From Diplocarpon mali (lineage: Eukaryota > Ascomycota > Leotiomycetes > Helotiales > Drepanopezizaceae), in contig JAENRP010000303.1 in the NCBI GenBank assembly GCA_024741835.1, forward strand, positions 1 to 54,462: 54,462 nt of DNA. Direction: 5' to 3'. Positions 45,857 to 54,462 of this stretch are shown here, piece by piece. The stretch's first letter is position 1, and the number at the start of each line of letters is the position of its first letter. The notes under the pieces are model-generated. The model saw only the letters and a program-made list of their open reading frames with translations. It ran no database searches and was not told where the DNA came from. A program made the translations under genes and the position numbers.

Positions 45857-47264
45857 TTCTACCTCCTGCTTCTTATTAAAATTGAGGAATCGTTGGCTAT
45901 ACGATATAGGTGCTAGTGAGCATATCTCTAATGATCTCTTTAAGTTCACTTCCTATACTGCTTAAGACAATCTACCCTTCTTAAGTATAGTTAATGGATC
46001 TGTTCAACCTCTTGGTGTTGGCATTTGCAAAGTTAATACACTTAAATCCAATGGAAAGGTATATGTTCTTAAGTTAATTAATACTCTCTATATACCTTAA
46101 TCACCTGTCTGCCTATACTTAAGTGGCAAACTTAATAAAATCAAAGGCTTCTATTGAAATAGCAAGCTATTCCTATCTAATGAGAAGGAAATTTGCACTA
46201 TTGATAATAATATGTATATTAATGAGGAACAGCCTTCTACTAACTCCTTTAGTTATATAAGTGGATATGCTTTCCTAGCTGCTATCGAGAATAGACCTCT
46301 TGATATTAAGCTCTAGCACCGTCGATTAGGCTACGCTGGCCTATAAACGGTTAGAAAGACCCAATCTGCTATTACTAATATGCAGATCAAGGAAATAAAA
46401 TTAGGGAAGACGCGAATTTGCGCCCCTTGCGAGAAAGGCAGACCTCTCCGATATATTAATAAACGTTTAGCTCGCCCTCGACCTATAAAGGCACTTGACG
46501 AGCTATACGTCGATATGGTTCATCTGAAGCCAACTAGCCTTAACGGTTATAAATACGCCTCTATCTTCACTTGCCTAGCTATAATAGCTAGATAGGGATG
46601 GACCTATATAAACAAATCTGATGCCTTTAAGGCAAATAAGAAGATAATCAGCCTCTTATAAACTCAATATAATCGCATAATTAAGCGGTAGAGAACTAAT
46701 AGAGGTAAGGAGTACTCTCTTATATAGATGCGAATACTTATAGAAAACCTTGGTATGATTTTAAAGGAATCTACTCTATATATACTAGAATAAGATAGCA
46801 GATTAGAATAATTAATTCGTACACTAATGGAAAAGTTGCAAATAGCTGTAATTGACCAAAATATCCCCTCCTTTCTTTAGCCTTACCTCCTTCTTTCGGT
46901 AATATATATTACAAATCTTACTGCCTCTGATATTCTGGGTAGCAAGACTTTATATAAGGTCTTTTAGGATAATATTAAGCCTAATAAGCCTTATACTCCC
47001 TCCGTTAAGCATCTTCGAGTACTAGGCTATCGCATCTATATGCTAATCGAGAAAGAAAGGCGAACTTAGAGTAACAAACTCGCTCTAAGAGCAGAGGTAG
47101 GTATTCTTATTAGATTTGATAGTAGAAGTATCTATTAAATCTATATACTATCGCGAATAGGTGATAAGATTATTTGATCATCTTACGTTCGATTCGATAA
47201 AGATGGCCTGATTACAAAGCTATACTTTAAGGAAAATTCCTCTTCTTAATTAAGGGGTGATTTG

Positions 47265-47332
47265 ACTCCTAGTCCGGGACCGCAAGTCAATTCTCACTCT
47301 TATGATTTCACTCCCGGGCTGGGACCGCGAGT
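47265..47332. repeat. Two palindromic units in C2p between integrase and reverse transcriptase
   Basis: Cores 47265-47287 and 47310-47332, 45 bp apart, in the opposite orientation to the pair at 45762 but again with ACT at a codon start: LTPSPGPQVNS and FTPGLGPRVNS. Confidence 0.92.
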
Positions 47333-49128
47333 TAATTCTGATTCAGAAGAAGCTAATAAAGCTAAGCTTCTAACTTTAAGAAAGAGAGGAAGACCTCCTA
47401 GCTTTAAGAATAAGACTTACCCTTAGCCTTTCGAGAAGAGAGCTACTCGCTCTACTGCTCTTAGATTCAACGCTGACAACTCTAATGATAAGGAAGCCTA
47501 TTTAAGCGCCTTCTATATAGCCTTACTCAACTCTCCTTACCCAAATGACCTGAAAACAGTCGAATAAGCCCTCTCTTGCGCCGACGCTAATAAATGGCGA
47601 TTTGCAATCAACTTTAAGTACAATTCCCTCGCTTATAAGAATATATAGGTAGTGGTAAAACGTTTAGAACTCTTTAAAGACGATAGAGTATTTGGTTTAA
47701 GGCTTGTCTTTAAAATAAAAAGAGACTAAAACGGGGAAATCTCCCGATAGAAGGTCAGATTCGTTGTATAAGGCTATATGTAATAATAAGGTCGAGATTA
47801 CGACTAAACCTTCGCTAGCGTTTGCAAATCTGCCGTTTGGAAGATTGCAATTGCGCTCGCAGCTCTTTACGACTTCGAGCTAGATTAGTTTAACGTCGAG
47901 ACAGCTTTCCTCAATTCAGAAGCTGACTTTAACATCTATGTCAAGTTACCTCTTAGATACACTTAAGATAAGGTCGTTCTTTTATCTTAAGACTACTATC
48001 TTAAGCTTCTTAAGGCCTTATATGGCTTGAAGCAATCTCTACGACTATAGCAAGAAAAGCTATAGTCTGAGCTATAAAAGCTCGATTTTCAACCTCTTAA
48101 TACTAATAATTATATATATATCAACCGCGCCTCTCGGATTCTTATTATCACCTATATTGACAACTTCCTCGTAGTAGTAAAAAAGGGTGATATATATGAT
48201 AAGTTTAAGAGAGATCTTCGCAACCTCTTTAAGATTATAAGTAGCGAATCGGCTAACTACTTCTTAAGAGTACGTATAGTTAAAGATCGATAAAATAGAA
48301 CGATCTTACTTTATTAAGACGCTTACGTTGATAAGGTTCTTAAACGTTTTCATATGACTAATTATAAGAGCGTACTAACGCCTTTTGCTAATAGCTGTGA
48401 AGTTTATATAGTCAAATTTGAAGGCTAAGCCACTCTATAGGAAGTGAAGCTATATTAAGAGATCTATAGTTCTCTATAGTACCTTGCGCACTATACGCAT
48501 TAGGATATACTATACTACTGCTCCATTCTTAGCAAATTCCTTACTAACCCTTTGCTATAATATATAGCAGCTTTAAAATGAGTTTTATAATACTTATAAG
48601 GAATGCGATTCTATTATACTACCTTCGGAAGTAAAACAACTGACTTAGAGCTTTAGAAATTGCACGGCTACTGCGATTCTGACTAGGCAGGTGATAGAGG
48701 AAGTAGAGCCTCCTATTCTAGGGCCGTCTTCTTCCTTAATAATGGCGTTATTACCGCCTCCTTTAAGCGATAGACTATTGTCGCTCTCTTATCTATAGAG
48801 GTAGAGTACGTTGCTATATGCAAATTCGCATAAGAGGCCTCTTAGATACGCTAAGTACTTAAGGAAATGGGCTATGCCGGCGATGATGCTATTAAAGTCG
48901 AGATGATCTGCGATAACTAGGGAGCCCTTTATCTTACCGAAAATCCCGAATATTACTAAAGAATAAAGCATATCAATATTAAGTTCTATTATATTTAGCA
49001 AGAGCTTCGGAAAGGCCATTTAGACCTTTGGTATACGAATACTAAAGATAACGCTGCCGACGGCCTTACTAAGAGCTTGAATAGCTCCAACTATGCCGCC
49101 TTTATCAAATTGTTAAATATAAAGGTTT

Positions 49129-49222
49129 TGCACCTCAATTAAGGGGTGATTTTTTTTTTTTTTGCACCTCTATTACAGGGTGATTTTTTTTTTGCACTTC
49201 CGTTAAGGGATGATTTTTTTTA
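49129..49222 (+). repeat. Three T-tract repeats after C2p pol
   Basis: TGCACCTC..TTAAGGGGTGA plus a T run, three times. The pol stop lies in the first. In C2m the third abuts the LTR, here 180 bp more follow. Confidence 0.85.
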
Positions 49223-49404
49223 CTCCCGGGCCGGGCCCGCGAGTTGATTTTGACTTACTAAGGGGTGGATTTCGCGCTAGCGAACTCTACTCTATTTCCA
49301 ATATCTGCAGGTTGATTTTTCATACGAAACTGAAGATTATAACAAAAGTTATAACATCATATGTATTGTTGGCGAGTACCTTTAAAGGTCTCCCCAGAGG
49401 GGTG
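49222..49404. other. C2p-specific 3' segment with a palindromic unit
   Basis: About 180 bp absent from C2m. It starts with a palindromic unit (49222-49244, the most GC-rich copy, ACTCCCGGG...GCGAGT) outside the coding frame, and ends with the purine-rich CCCAGAGGGGTG just before the 3' LTR, a likely polypurine tract. Confidence 0.75.
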
Positions 49405-49704
49405 TGTTGCAGGAATGCCCGTCACATGTTTGTCACATGATCTGTCACATGACACATCATACACATGATGTGTCATATGGAATGCCCGTCACATGTTTGT
49501 CACATGATCTGTCATATGACACATTATACATATGATGTGTCATATGACTTGCCATATGACTTAGTGGCAGCCCTTGTTAAATAGCTCGTAGTTAGAGAGC
49601 TCTTATGAATCAAGACACCTAACATCGTCGTTTGCACCTCATACTTCTTCGTGCCCTCTTCTAGTTTACTATCAAGTTCACTATCAGAGAACCTCATTGC
49701 AACA
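49405..49704 (+). repeat. C2p 3' LTR
   Basis: 300 bp, beginning TGTTGCAGGAATGCCCG and ending CCTCATTGCAACA; followed by the target duplicate attaa. Confidence 0.95.
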
Positions 49705-49709
49705 ATTAA

Positions 49710-50900
49710 TTATAATAGTATAGTTCTTCCTTTAAAAGGCCTTAGCTAAGGCATAAGTAGCTTTAAGCTAAGGGATAATCTTATTCTATATAAAGAAGAA
49801 CTACTCAGATCTTAAGACCTCTCTTTAAATTATAACTAATTAGAATTAGGCCTAAAACTAAGGGAAAGTTTCTTTAAAATAACCGGCTTCTCTTATATAA
49901 AGGTAATAGAAAGTAGATCGAAATAGGTCTACCTCTTAGCTAATTAAAAAGTAACTACTTAGCAGTTTTACTATTTCTTAATAGTTTTAAAAGGGGTTAG
50001 TCTTTAAGAGGTACTAAGGTTTGAGGTATATTTAGGCTTATCTTATAATAGATCCTTAAATAAAGGCTTAGTAAGCTCGCTTATTTAAATATAAGTTAAT
50101 ATTAACTTATAATTAGTCTTAGATTAAAGCTAACTACTACTTATATATTAAGGAGGTCCTATTATTAAAGGGGATGATCTTTTTAATTAATTGAATTTTC
50201 ATCTATTTCGCCTTTATATCGACTTCTAAAGGAGGCTAGGTCTTGCTTTATTAAAGGTAGGTAGATTCTTACTTAATAGTCTAATATATACGCTAAGCTA
50301 TCTCTTAGCTTTAATAAGCTAGGGTCTTTAGGCTAAAGATAGCCTAAGTAATCCTACTAATCTTGCTTTACAATTATTAATTAAATTAATCTTAGCGTTA
50401 TAAGGATTCCTTTAAACTTAAGACTATTCCTTATAAGACATTAGGATTTAAAAAGTCTTATTTATCTTAATTGGCTTAGCTATAGCATTATAGTCTCTTA
50501 CCTTTAATAGTAGAGGAAGGTCCAGCCCTAGGGGCTAAGGTAAGGGTACTCCCTATAGAAGCTACTTCCTTAAACGAACCAGGTATATTCTATACTTACT
50601 GACTTTTGACTAGTAGGGAATTCATTTTACCGATTTTAGTTTCAATAGTTAAAAAGGGGTTCTATAGAAAAAGGGTTCTAATAGCGTAGTACTCTTTTAA
50701 CTTCTGCTTATAGCACTTCTATAAAAGGAGTAGTTAAGAAAATCCGACTAGTGAAAGCGTTCCTCGATTATACTAGTTAATAAGCTATACTTAAGCTCCT
50801 AGTTTATCTAAGAGATCTTTAGGATCCTAACTCTATCGAAAGTCGAAATAACTGCGAATCGATTTTTAAAAGGGGTAAGATATTATTAAAAGCCGTCCTT
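49710..50900 (-). pseudogene. G2 leader and gag, N-terminal part
   Basis: Between the C2p insertion and the G2 5' LTR. On the minus strand, segments such as LKFKGILITLRLI and PSLLKLRDSLAYILDY are readable among frequent TAA/TAG. Its place between the 5' LTR and the knuckle at 43704 identifies it as gag. No start codon was identified. The bases next to the LTR (TTAAATAAAGAAG on the minus strand) could not be matched to a tRNA. Confidence 0.55.
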
Positions 50901-50925
50901 AGTAGAGAAGAACTTCTTTATTTAA

Positions 50926-51232
50926 TATAACAATATAGAACCGCTAAAGTGCGAGATCAAGTATAGTAGCAAGAAGTGGTGCAAAAGGCGTATTTTATAG
51001 GTCTAATATAAAAGAAACGAAGAAGTTAAAGAGCCCTTCCTATAAGAGAGCCCTTCTCCCTTATATATATAAGCAGCTCTAAGCTCTTTGCCCGTTTACG
51101 TAATATTATATAAGAATATCCTTTTGCACCTTTAGGGTCGATTCGAAATAACCCTATATCGAATCGAGATTATAAAACCTTAAAACGCTATACTCCTAAG
51201 TAATTGCACCAGTTAGGGGTGCAACCGTTACA
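50926..51232 (-). repeat. G2 5' LTR
   Basis: 307 bp, partner of 37988-38294; followed by atgct, the RIP-altered target duplicate. Confidence 0.93.
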
Positions 51233-51237
51233 ATGCT

Positions 51238-52493
51238 AAAGCTTAATATCAAGAGGTCTATTCTCGATAGCAGCTAAGAGAGCATATCCACTTACATAAC
51301 CAAAGGAGTTAGTAAAAGGCTATTCCTTATTAATATACATATTATTATCAATAGTACAAATTTCCTTCTTATTAGATAGGAACAGCTTGCTATTTCGATA
51401 GAAGCCTTTGATTTTATTAAGTTTGCCACTTAAGTATAGGCAAATAGGTGATTAAGGTATATAGAGAGTATTAATTAACTTAAGAATATATACCTTTCTA
51501 TTGGATTTAAGTGCATTGACTTTGCAAATGCTAACGCCGAGAGGTTGAACAGATTTATTAATTGTACTTAAGAAGGGTAGATTATCTTAAGTAGTATAAG
51601 AGGTGAACTTAGAGAGATTATTAAAGACGTGCTTACTAGCACTTATATTGTATAGCTAACGATTCCTCAATTTTAATAAGAAGTAGGTAGAAGAACTGAC
51701 TCCTAGGCCCGGCCTGCGAGTGGAAATTGGCCCTAGGGAAGAGTCGCTTCCTAGTGAGGAATTGACTCCTAGGCCAAGCTCGCAAGTGAGAATTGGCCCT
51801 AGGGTTAGTAATGGCATAGTATACCTAAAGAGGTCATTATCTAACTCTTCGTCTTCCTTTTGAATCTTCCTTAAAGGCTTCTTGCCTTTTAGTAATAATA
51901 ATGATAATAGTAAGGACTTATTGTCCTTACCTTTAAGGTGATAGAATACGTACTTCTTCCTTGAATTCTTCTCTTAAGCCTCTCTTTTCGATTTATTAAT
52001 TGCGAAGCAATCTTCTGCCTTATAGTATAGGTCTGGTTGCTTGCAATAAGGATAGGAGGAGTTAGGGGAGTTAGGGGAGTTAGTAGTATTCCTAAAGGTA
52101 CTCTTCTTTAAGTCTTTGAAACCTCCTTTGTTTTCTGACTTCTTATAGTTAAAGGAATGCGGCTTACTAGCAGATTTATTACTATATAAGACGGTTCTAT
52201 TTATCTTTAAACTCTATAAGGCTTAAGCTTTATTAGTAATATCTTTAATAAGAGCTTTAAGTGTGATCTCTGATTTTCGTTTAGCAGCTATAGCTAAGCG
52301 AAGGTTAAAGCGTTATCGATCTGCCCAAATGGGCCATCTACTAGAACAGCTAGCAATAAATATAATTAAGTACTAGTAAGAGGGAAGGGCAAAGTCGAGA
52401 GCTTCCAATTTAGTAATTGAAAGCCTAAAGGCGACGATATAAGCTTTAAGTGAATTAAAGTTGTTATATTTAATAGTGATATAAGTCTGTATA
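51238..52493 (-). pseudogene. C2m gag C terminus, protease and integrase start
   Basis: Collinear in reverse with C2p 45075-46318. On the minus strand it runs from the middle of gag through the knuckle-like segment and protease to the GAG-pre-integrase domain, where G2 inserted. The start of gag is cut off by E0p at 52494. Two palindromic units lie at 51699-51721 and 51765-51787, at the positions homologous to C2p. RIP-type stops throughout. Confidence 0.82.
51699..51787. repeat. Two palindromic units in C2m, 66 bp apart
   Basis: Cores ACTCCTAGGCCC...GCGAGT and ACTCCTAGGCC...GCAAGT, both 23 bp; same positions and spacing as in C2p. Confidence 0.9.
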
Positions 52494-52688
52494 TATTGAG
52501 ATAGGTGATACAGCCATCACTCTGATATATTATCATATGACCCTACTGCTTAATTAGTAGGATGTTGATACATATATAGCTATAGGGAAGAAAGGGGTAA
52601 CCTTCCTTCCTTAACTCTTACTAATATATCGACTATCGACCTCTAGAAGTTTCCCTTACCTATTGCGCTAACTTACTTAAGCTTAATA
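52494..52688 (+). repeat. E0p 5' LTR (195 bp)
   Basis: Begins TATTGAGATAGGTGATACAG (TG to TA) and ends AGCTTAATA. Confidence 0.78.
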
Positions 52689-52700
52689 GGTTATAAGCCC
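52689..52700 (+). other. E0p primer-binding site
   Basis: GGTTATAAGCCC, the initiator Met-tRNA half site with one G-to-A change. Confidence 0.7.
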
Positions 52701-52808
52701 TAGCTAGACTAATAATAGATTATTGACTTCCCTTAGAAAGCACTTACGCTATAACTATTAATAGGAAGTTAAATAAGACTTATAATAAAAGGCGAGCAAT
52801 CGGCGAAT

Positions 52809-52936
52809 AAGAGGTGTGATTCTTTATTTAGCCAACCCGTATTGCAAGAGGTGTGATTCCTTACTTTATAATCCTTTGGTATTGCAAGAGGTGTAATTCC
52901 TTACTTTACTATATTTTATAAGAGGTGTAATTCCCT
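52809..52936 (+). repeat. E0p leader tandem repeats (4 copies)
   Basis: Four copies of AAGAGGTGTGATTCC-like units about 38 bp apart, mirrored in E0m. Confidence 0.82.
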
Positions 52937-53087
52937 ATATTATAGCTTAAAAACCCTTTTCGATAAGAGGACTTCCTCCCTATTTAATACTTCTATAATA
53001 CCTACTATTTAATCATTTCGACTTTTCGATAGGAGGAATGCCTTTAACTATTTAATTTATTTGATTTTAATACAATTCTATTCGAAA

Positions 53088-54462
53088 ACGGCAATAGCTT
53101 TTAATTCCGATCAAAATACTAGATCTAAAGACCTTTAACTCTCTTAAAAGAACTGGCAATAATAGTTCGACGATTTAAAGCTTTACTTTAAAAGTAAAGG
53201 CATTGAAATAGCGATTTAAAAGACACTTATTAAATATATAAGAATAGCCTCTTATACTCCTTTTACTAATTCGTCTACTTCTACTTTAATAGCTAATACA
53301 ACTGCTAAGGATTTGCTAAATATATTAAATTAGCTTAGCCTAAGAGCTTTAATAGATAATAACTGAGAATCCTAAAGGCAGATTTTAAATATGGAAAAGG
53401 AGAAGGTATATAAGCTAGCCTTAGCTAAATGTAAGCTTAAGATCAATAGAGGTTTAAGCGATAAAGATTAAGATTTTATTTAAGTTTATAATAATACAAA
53501 GATAAGATAAGATACTTTAAAGGTAAAATACTTTTAAACAACTACCTTTAATACTTAGCATTTGCTATAGTAGATCACTTTATTTTAATATAGAAAAGAT
53601 AAAGATAGTAAGGATATAGATATAAATATAGACTTTACTTAATCTATATTATATAAAGTAAGAAGGAAAGTAAGAGCTATAGATCCTAAGATAGCTATAA
53701 CTTTTAAGGAAACTCAGCTTTTTAGTTTCCTATTTAATAGCCTCCCTCTTAAGTTCGCTATTATAAAACAATCTCTTCTTATTTAACCTAATCTTAAGAT
53801 CTATAAGAAGATCGACCTCCTTTGAACTATTAAGTAAGACCTTAAAGGACACTTTGAATTAGCAAATGCTATATTATAGGGCAACGATAAGCTTAAGAAG
53901 AGGAAGGAGCGTAAGACAAGCCCTTAAGCTTATCAGAGATGCTACTTTTATAATAATACTTATAATATTACTAATTGTAAAGTTAGAAGGCAACTAATTA
54001 ATATAATTGCTAGCTTTAATATTAAGAAGCAATTAAAGCAAAAGTTAAGAAGCAAATTGCTTTTATCCTACTAAAGGTTATAACTATTAAGGAAAGGCAA
54101 AGGAAAAGGCTATTTAGTTAAAACTTTAGCAAATACCTTTAATAATAATAATAGGTCATTTAAACTTAAATCTACTTCTGATAATTCAAATAATAATTAT
54201 AATAAAAATGCTTATATTTTAAAAGCCAATTTTTATAAAATCCTTAAATCCGACTAGTATAGTAATACTAATTGTATAGTATATATAACTAATAAACCCT
54301 ACCTATTTAAAGGCCCGCTTATCAAAATAAAAAGGCGCTTTATTAAAGTTAGTAGTAGAAGGTTGTATACAGACTTAATAGGTATAATAGAAATAAATAT
54401 CGCTAGCGTTTCTTTCCTTTTATAAAATGTTCTCTTTATACTTAGCTTAGGTATTAATCTTT
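53088..54462 (+). pseudogene. E0p gag and protease start (copia), RIP-broken
   Basis: Homologous to E0m 1375-1, but the start codon region reads AACGGC with one extra base, so initiation is lost. Gag segments FDDLKLYFKSKGIEIAI and IRIASYTPFTNSSTSTLIA are readable. The knuckle is at 53940-53978 (CYFYNNTYNITNC: Cys2 and His changed to Tyr, and one residue shorter than the usual C-x2-C-x4-H-x4-C). The protease region near 54255 (YSNTNCIVYITNKPYLFKG) has an Asn-Thr-Asn-Cys where D-T-G would be expected. The frame runs off the window. Confidence 0.78.

Larger units (their letters stand above)
44502..49142 (+). pseudogene. C2p gag-pol polyprotein, 1,547 codons, RIP-broken
   Basis: The ATG at 44502 opens a frame (MAESLGLTAEITSLIAES) whose phase is unchanged at every point checked to the TAA at 49140. 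Gag to about 45340; knuckle-like YPYCKQPELYYKAEDC near 45510; protease LYDIGASEHISNDLF near 45900 (DTGAS type); integrase HRRLGYAGL...ICAPCEKGR at 46318-46440, YVDMVH at 46500, RTNRGKEYS (Asp to Asn) near 46690; reverse transcriptase FNVETAFLN near 47890, LKALYGLKQS near 48010, YIDNFLVV (YVDD to YIDN) near 48155; RNase H to ADGLTKSLN near 49060. All premature stops seen are TAG/TAA. A functional copy would need only transitions undone, so decay is recent and RIP-driven. Confidence 0.92.
43997..49704 (+). mobile_element. C2p: full-length Ty1/copia element, 5.7 kb
   Basis: 300-bp LTRs (43997-44296 and 49405-49704) with few differences, all transitions, and a perfect target duplication attaa (43992-43996 and 49705-49709). 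It has the initiator-tRNA half site, one open gag-pol frame broken only by RIP-type stops, T-tract repeats and a purine tract before the 3' LTR. Inserted in G2 gag, it is the innermost and least decayed element of the window. Confidence 0.95.
37988..51232 (-). mobile_element. G2: Ty3/gypsy chromovirus carrying C2p
   Basis: LTRs of 307 bp (37988-38294 and 50926-51232) flanked by gtact (37983-37987) and atgct (51233-51237); the uninterrupted C2 sequence has gtgct here, so both are RIP-changed copies of one target duplication. Without C2p the element is about 7.5 kb. Minus-strand order: leader and gag (50925-49705, then 43996), knuckle, protease, reverse transcriptase, RNase H, integrase, chromodomain-like end near 39730, a 1.2-kb 3' region with an ORF on the opposite strand, polypurine tract, LTR. 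Confidence 0.92.
20115..52493 (-). mobile_element. C2m: Ty1/copia element split by C0p, G2 and E0p
   Basis: Four minus-strand pieces reassemble in order against C2p: 52493-51238 (gag, protease), 37987-36821 (integrase), 22049-20423 (reverse transcriptase, RNase H) and 20341-20115 (3' LTR). The three gaps are explained by E0p, G2 and C0p, with target duplications gaagg for C0p and gtact/atgct (from gtgct) for G2, which fall exactly at the breaks. It is the oldest layer in the right half of the window. Its 5' LTR lies outside. Confidence 0.9.
52494..54462 (+). mobile_element. E0p: truncated Ty1/copia retrotransposon (5' part)
   Basis: Plus-strand counterpart of E0m. Order: LTR 52494-52688, primer site, leader repeats, gag, knuckle and protease start, cut by the window end at the same base as E0m. 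It is inserted in C2m gag; the flank before it is gtata (52489-52493). Confidence 0.88.

Noticed and set aside
45686..45949. 87-residue minus-strand ORF in C2p
   Set aside because: It is open because the palindromic units are stop-free in both orientations; the true frame is the plus-strand polyprotein.
49150..49222. Poly-T runs as RNA polymerase III terminators or telomeric or SINE tails
   Set aside because: They are part of the triplicated C2 3' repeat present in both C2 copies.
49210..49440. 76-residue plus-strand ORF overlapping the C2p 3' LTR
   Set aside because: It begins in a T tract, passes a palindromic unit and ends in the LTR; no homologous frame exists in C2m.
52809..52936. CRISPR-like array in the E0 leader
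   Set aside because: Repeats and intervening parts diverge together and are mirrored in the other E0 copy, so this is a tandem repeat.
1..54462. The whole window as one giant mobile element or palindrome with terminal inverted repeats
   Set aside because: The end repeats are the 5' part of a copia element cut mid-gene, and the inner C1 copies sit at different sites of C0. No captain recombinase, DNA polymerase or cargo genes were seen.

Overview
The window looks like a stretch of transposon-filled, AT-rich heterochromatin from a filamentous ascomycete. No host gene, rRNA or tRNA gene was found. Almost everything is LTR retrotransposon sequence of five families. The coding frames are broken mostly by TAA and TAG codons where family alignments expect Trp, Gln or Arg, with frequent D-to-N, C-to-Y and H-to-Y changes. 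This C-to-T and G-to-A pattern on both strands is the signature of repeat-induced point mutation (RIP), which is restricted to fungi. None of the polyproteins is intact.

Families (names are mine). E0, C0, C1 and C2 are Ty1/copia elements; G1 and G2 are Ty3/gypsy chromoviruses with a chromodomain-like C terminus. Suffix m or p gives the strand of the copy. Boundaries come from paired LTRs and 5-bp target-site duplications (TSDs).

Layout. 1-1970: truncated E0m, inserted in C0m. 1971-18950: C0m, carrying C1m (3557-10758, TSD atagc) in its gag, and G1 (11627-18775, TSD ccttc) in its 5' LTR. 18951-20114: an unrecognised decayed ORF that ends where a G1-like solo LTR starts. 20115-52493: one very fragmented C2m copy. 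It is split by C0p (22050-36820, TSD gaagg, itself carrying C1p at 23579-30781), by G2 (37988-51232, TSD gtact/atgct, itself carrying C2p at 43997-49704, TSD attaa) and by E0p (52494 to the end). The nest is up to three insertions deep and its order can be read directly. C2p is the innermost and best preserved copy: a 1,547-codon gag-pol in one frame, closed only by RIP-type stops.

The window has an apparent mirror symmetry (E0m-C0m-C1m on the left, C0p-C1p and E0p on the right). The two C1 copies sit at different positions of C0, so this is not a duplicated palindrome. Both window ends fall at the same nucleotide of E0, which suggests a contig broken at a repeat.

Most notable observations. 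(1) A 23-bp near-palindromic GC-rich unit occurs 15 times in the unrelated G1 and C2 families. All coding copies checked are in the same codon register and lie in linkers between domains, much like the in-gene palindromic elements of Rickettsia. (2) Decayed ORFs antisense to the retroelement lie in the 3' regions of G2 (Cys-rich, zinc-finger-like) and C1. (3) Primer-binding sites match the anticodon stem-loop of initiator Met-tRNA (C0, C2, E0) and, in C1, that of Ile-tRNA(AAU), indicating half-tRNA priming.
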